Part shown: piece by piece, positions 62,040-64,000 of the stretch
Layout: every line of letters starts with the position of its first letter
Numbering within the stretch: the first letter of the stretch is position 1
Assembly (NCBI RefSeq): GCF_028583545.1
Contig: NZ_CP087106.1
Span: 5,253,001 to 5,317,000 of the forward strand
Length of the DNA: 64,000 nucleotides
From: Methylobacterium sp. NMS14P
Lineage (GTDB): Bacteria; Pseudomonadota; Alphaproteobacteria; Rhizobiales; Beijerinckiaceae
Direction: 5' to 3'
Notes under the pieces: generated by a model
Seen by the model: only the letters and a program-made list of their open reading frames with translations
What the model was told of the DNA's origin: nothing
Database searches by the model: none
Translations under genes and position numbers: made by a program

Positions 62040-62345
62040 CTAGCCGCGCATATGTCGCGTCGGCCGGATCATTGTGGCGATCTTGTTCTCGACCTCGCCC
62101 AGGACGCTGTTCACAAGGTCAATGGCGCCGTCAACCGTGCCGGTTGTCAGGCTCTCGTTGCGGCTTGTTTCCTGGATGATGCGGAAATTGTCCTCGACGA
62201 ACGAGCGGATCTTCTGCTGAACGTCGCCGAACTCCCCCGGATGGGCCGTCTCGTAGAGCAGCGCCAGGGCCAGGTAGGCGCGCCCCACCATGTCCAGCGC
62301 CAGGGTCGTGCTGACCTCAGAATGTCCGGCGTCCAAGGGCGACAC
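62040..62345 (-). CDS. Hypothetical protein, paralog of the previous gene
   Basis: A 101-aa helical acidic protein. The shared block is VGRAYLALALLYETAHPGEF, then SFVEDNFRIIQETSRNESL and VNSVLGEVENKI. The GTG start at 62345 follows GGAAA loosely. The tandem pair is 130 bases apart, same strand, so they look like an old duplication. Role unknown. Confidence 0.5.
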   Translation of the reverse strand: MSPLDAGHSEVSTTLALDMVGRAYLALALLYETAHPGEFGDVQQKIRSFVEDNFRIIQETSRNESLTTGTVDGAIDLVNSVLGEVENKIATMIRPTRHMRG

Positions 62346-62965
62346 GACGACTGGATTTCCTGTCGGATGTTAGTTTTCTACACTATCATGAACTTTATTT
62401 GGCGCCAACCGCGCCGATGATCGGCGATGTGGATTCTGAATTGAATCCGAGCGGCCGACGGCGGCCCTCGGCGGGCAGGAGCGGCGGCGCGGGAATGCCG
62501 CGGGCCGGGGTCGGCGCGCCGGCCAACGGGGCCTCGCCGCGGCACGGTCAACGGGTCGCCGGCAGGCCGATCCCCTCCGCCCCGCTCCGGCCGGCGGCCC
62601 GTCCCGCGTCGTCCAGCGCGGCGTCGCTGGAGCCGTTCCCGATCGAGTCGCAACGGTGCCGACGACGACTCGGGCAGACAGCCGCGCCATGCTCCTTCTC
62701 CCGTGTGGGAGAGGGGTGGGATGAGGGACGGGGCGCGTCCGGGTCGCGCGCGTTCGCCGCTCGGTCCGGGTCAGTGCCGTCCGGACGGACCCGATCCCTC
62801 ACCCGGCCGTCTGCGCGAGCAGCCCCCTCCGGACGGATCGCGGGCCTTCCCGGGATCCGCACCGGGGAGCTCGAGTCGGGCAAGCCCGGGTCCAAGGAAA
62901 GGGGATCCGCACGGCGCCGATCGGGCTCGGCACTCGCCTCCAGCCGAGCCCGATCGGGAACGGCT
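62346..62965. other. Region dominated by repeat element B, no gene
   Basis: This stretch includes most of the MITE-like element B (62626-62970). Bases 62346-62410 are AT-rich and likely promoter DNA for the minus-strand pair. Frames elsewhere are GC-rich noise. Confidence 0.55.
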
Positions 62966-62970
62966 CTAGC
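62626..62970. mobile_element. MITE-like element B with 20-bp inverted ends
   Basis: Left end gctggagccgttcccgatcg (62626-62645) pairs with right end cgatcgggaacggctctagc (62951-62970) at 19 of 20 bases. The 345-bp inside has the ctcccgtgtgggagag core near 62693-62716 and no gene. The same ends are found in element A (53574-53752). Here too the TAG stop of the next minus-strand gene (62966-62968) lies in the right end. Confidence 0.65.
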
Positions 62971-63202
62971 GGCCGGCGGTGGCCTGACGCCCGGCGCGGT
63001 TCCGGCGCGGCGCCAGATCCTGCTCGATCCGCAGCTTGAGCCCGAGGATCCGGTTGTGCCGCGCCATGGCGAGGAGCGATTCGGCGGTCCCGACATCGCC
63101 GCGCATCCGCAGCGCGTGGGCGGCCAGCGCCATCTGGGCAGCCATCGTCTCCGCCCGATGGGCGGCGTGCGGGAGGTTCTGGGAGAGGGGCGTTCCGGCC
63201 AT
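62966..63202 (-). CDS. Hypothetical small protein
   Basis: A 78-aa helical protein (MAGTPLSQNLPHAAHRAETMAAQ, then ALAAHALRMRGDVGTAESLLAMARHNRILGLKLRIEQDL). The start is ATG 63202 (GTG 63211 possible). The last ten residues come from the repeat end that supplies its stop. No family recognised. The helical, Ala/Leu/Met-rich pattern looks protein-like. Confidence 0.5.
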   Translation of the reverse strand: MAGTPLSQNLPHAAHRAETMAAQMALAAHALRMRGDVGTAESLLAMARHNRILGLKLRIEQDLAPRRNRAGRQATAGR

Positions 63203-63298
63203 GGCTGCCACGGTTCGAGGGCTGGCCCGATCCTCCCGACGATCCGTTAACGATATCTTAATGCCCGCGCCGCGGGACGGGCCGCTCCGCGCGGGCCG

Positions 63299-63520
63299 TC
63301 ACTTCCGGATAGGCAGCCGACCGACCAGCCAGCCGTCCTCGTTGCGCACGAGCAGGGTCCAGGGCGGCTCCTGGCCGCTTCCCGTAATCTCGTCGGCCAT
63401 CTCGGCGATCACGCTACGCGCCTCGTACAGGGCTTCCTCGAGGCCGGCAGCCTCAACCCCCACAAGGTCGTGGATCGTCTCCTCGGCATTTGCGATCTCG
63501 AAGTAGAAACGCGCCGCCAA
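63299..63520 (-). CDS. DUF6894 family small protein, second copy
   Basis: A 73-aa DUF6894 protein, the same length as that at 56260. It reads L-A-A-R-F-Y-F-E-I-A-N-A-E-E-T-I-H-D, then EALYEARSVIAEMADEI and LVRNEDGWLVGRLPIRK. The TTG start at 63520 is chosen because GGAGGAG lies seven bases upstream and it gives the same length as the other copy; the longer frame above is not conserved. Role unknown. The two copies bracket the second EPS cluster. Confidence 0.8.
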   Translation of the reverse strand: MAARFYFEIANAEETIHDLVGVEAAGLEEALYEARSVIAEMADEITGSGQEPPWTLLVRNEDGWLVGRLPIRK

Positions 63521-63916
63521 CAGGGTTCTCCTCCGCCGGAACTCTTCGGGGAGTTCAGTTCTATAGATCGGTGTTAGCATCTTAGCCGTTCGCGCTCCCC
63601 GACAAAGCGGTCGGGAAAAAGCAGCCTGTCTTTGACAATTCGGGTGATGCGCCGAGGAAATGTTCGCGCGATCGTCGACCGGCGGCGCCGGGTAAGCCGA
63701 ATGGCGTAGACGCCCGGGGGCCGCCATGGCCGGATGGCGATGTCCGCCGCGGTCCGGTCGCACGTGCGGGCCGGGCCGCGGCGGGTTCGGGCCGGTCCGG
63801 CCGAATCGCCGCCGCTACGCCGGATCGGCAGAGGCGCGTACGCCTAAGATATGATGTTGGTCGCCCTGCCGGGCCGCCGTAGACCCGAGCGTCGGTGCGC
63901 TCGCGGCGAGGATTCC
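63521..63916. other. Divergent promoter region of DUF6894 and ugd
   Basis: These 396 bases lie between divergent DUF6894 and UDP-glucose dehydrogenase genes. No gene is seen. The site 63838-63860 (AT-rich, taagatatgatg) may be part of the ugd promoter. Confidence 0.5.
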
Positions 63917-64000
63917 ATGAACATCACGATGGTCGGGTCGGGCTACGTCGGTCTGGTCTCCGGCGCGTGCTTTGCGGATTTCGGCCACACGGTCGTGTGC
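63917..64000 (+). CDS. ugd: UDP-glucose 6-dehydrogenase, 5' end (runs off the window)
   Basis: The first 28 codons of UDP-glucose/GDP-mannose dehydrogenase. [24 protein letters not shown] is the near-invariant NAD-binding start of the family. It makes UDP-glucuronic acid for EPS from UDP-glucose. ATG 63917 has GCGAGGA upstream. Which sugar-nucleotide dehydrogenase it is cannot be proven from 28 residues, but UDP-glucose is by far the best fit for the G-S-G-Y-V-G-L form. Confidence 0.9.
   Translation, partial: MNITMVGSGYVGLVSGACFADFGHTVVC

Noticed and set aside
1-64000. CRISPR arrays, tRNA or rRNA genes
   Set aside because: No regularly spaced repeats of CRISPR type, no cloverleaf with GTTCRA-like arm and CCA end, and no rRNA-like segments were seen on either strand.

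Overview
The window is high-GC alphaproteobacterial DNA. It most resembles a Methylobacterium-type member of the Hyphomicrobiales. That is inferred from base composition, ExoY/ExoF-style polysaccharide genes, two small DUF6894 proteins, a hemP-hmuTUV heme locus, and an intergenic repeat of the 'cgtcatcgcgagcgcagcgaagcg' type common in this order. No rRNA, tRNA or CRISPR array was seen.

Region 1 (0.3-23 kb) is an exopolysaccharide (EPS) locus. It has a secreted GH16 glycanase, a methyltransferase, several GT4/GT2 glycosyltransferases (one a GT4-GT2 fusion), and a Wzz/tyrosine-kinase-like protein that has lost the usual kinase residues. It also has a split HAD-type pair, a flippase, an ExoF-like export protein with a long coiled coil, a Wzy-like polymerase, an FAD oxidoreductase and an ExoY-type priming transferase. 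The ExoY start codon lies inside a perfect 17-bp inverted repeat.

Region 2 (23-31 kb) holds small secreted or lipoprotein genes of unknown role, a dienelactone-hydrolase-like enzyme, and a winged-helix/TPR regulator. The regulator is divergent from an Asp-nucleophile alpha/beta hydrolase that carries eleven PGTPV repeats; a cytochrome P460-like protein follows.

Region 3 (31-42 kb) is transport: a phnDCEE phosphonate-type ABC operon, an AbgB-like amidohydrolase, and a divergent dipeptide-type ABC operon with a fused double ATPase. Region 4 (42.5-46.2 kb) is a SiaABCD-type partner-switching and c-di-GMP module in the order B-C-D-A. Its SiaA has a novel-looking repeated N-terminal tail. Region 5 (46-53.6 kb) has an enolase-superfamily sugar-acid dehydratase, a frameshifted TonB-receptor remnant and the hemP-hmuTUV-receptor locus.

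Region 6 (53.6-64 kb) is a second polysaccharide cluster of succinoglycan flavour: ExoM-, ExoO- and ExoY-like transferases, an acyltransferase, an ExoK-like GH16 and the start of UDP-glucose dehydrogenase. Among these are small membrane proteins, paralogous unknown genes, and two MITE-like elements with 20-bp terminal inverted repeats. Each element appears to supply the stop codon of its neighbouring gene. The Sia module sits between the two EPS loci, so c-di-GMP control of EPS output is a reasonable inference, but it is not proven by the sequence.
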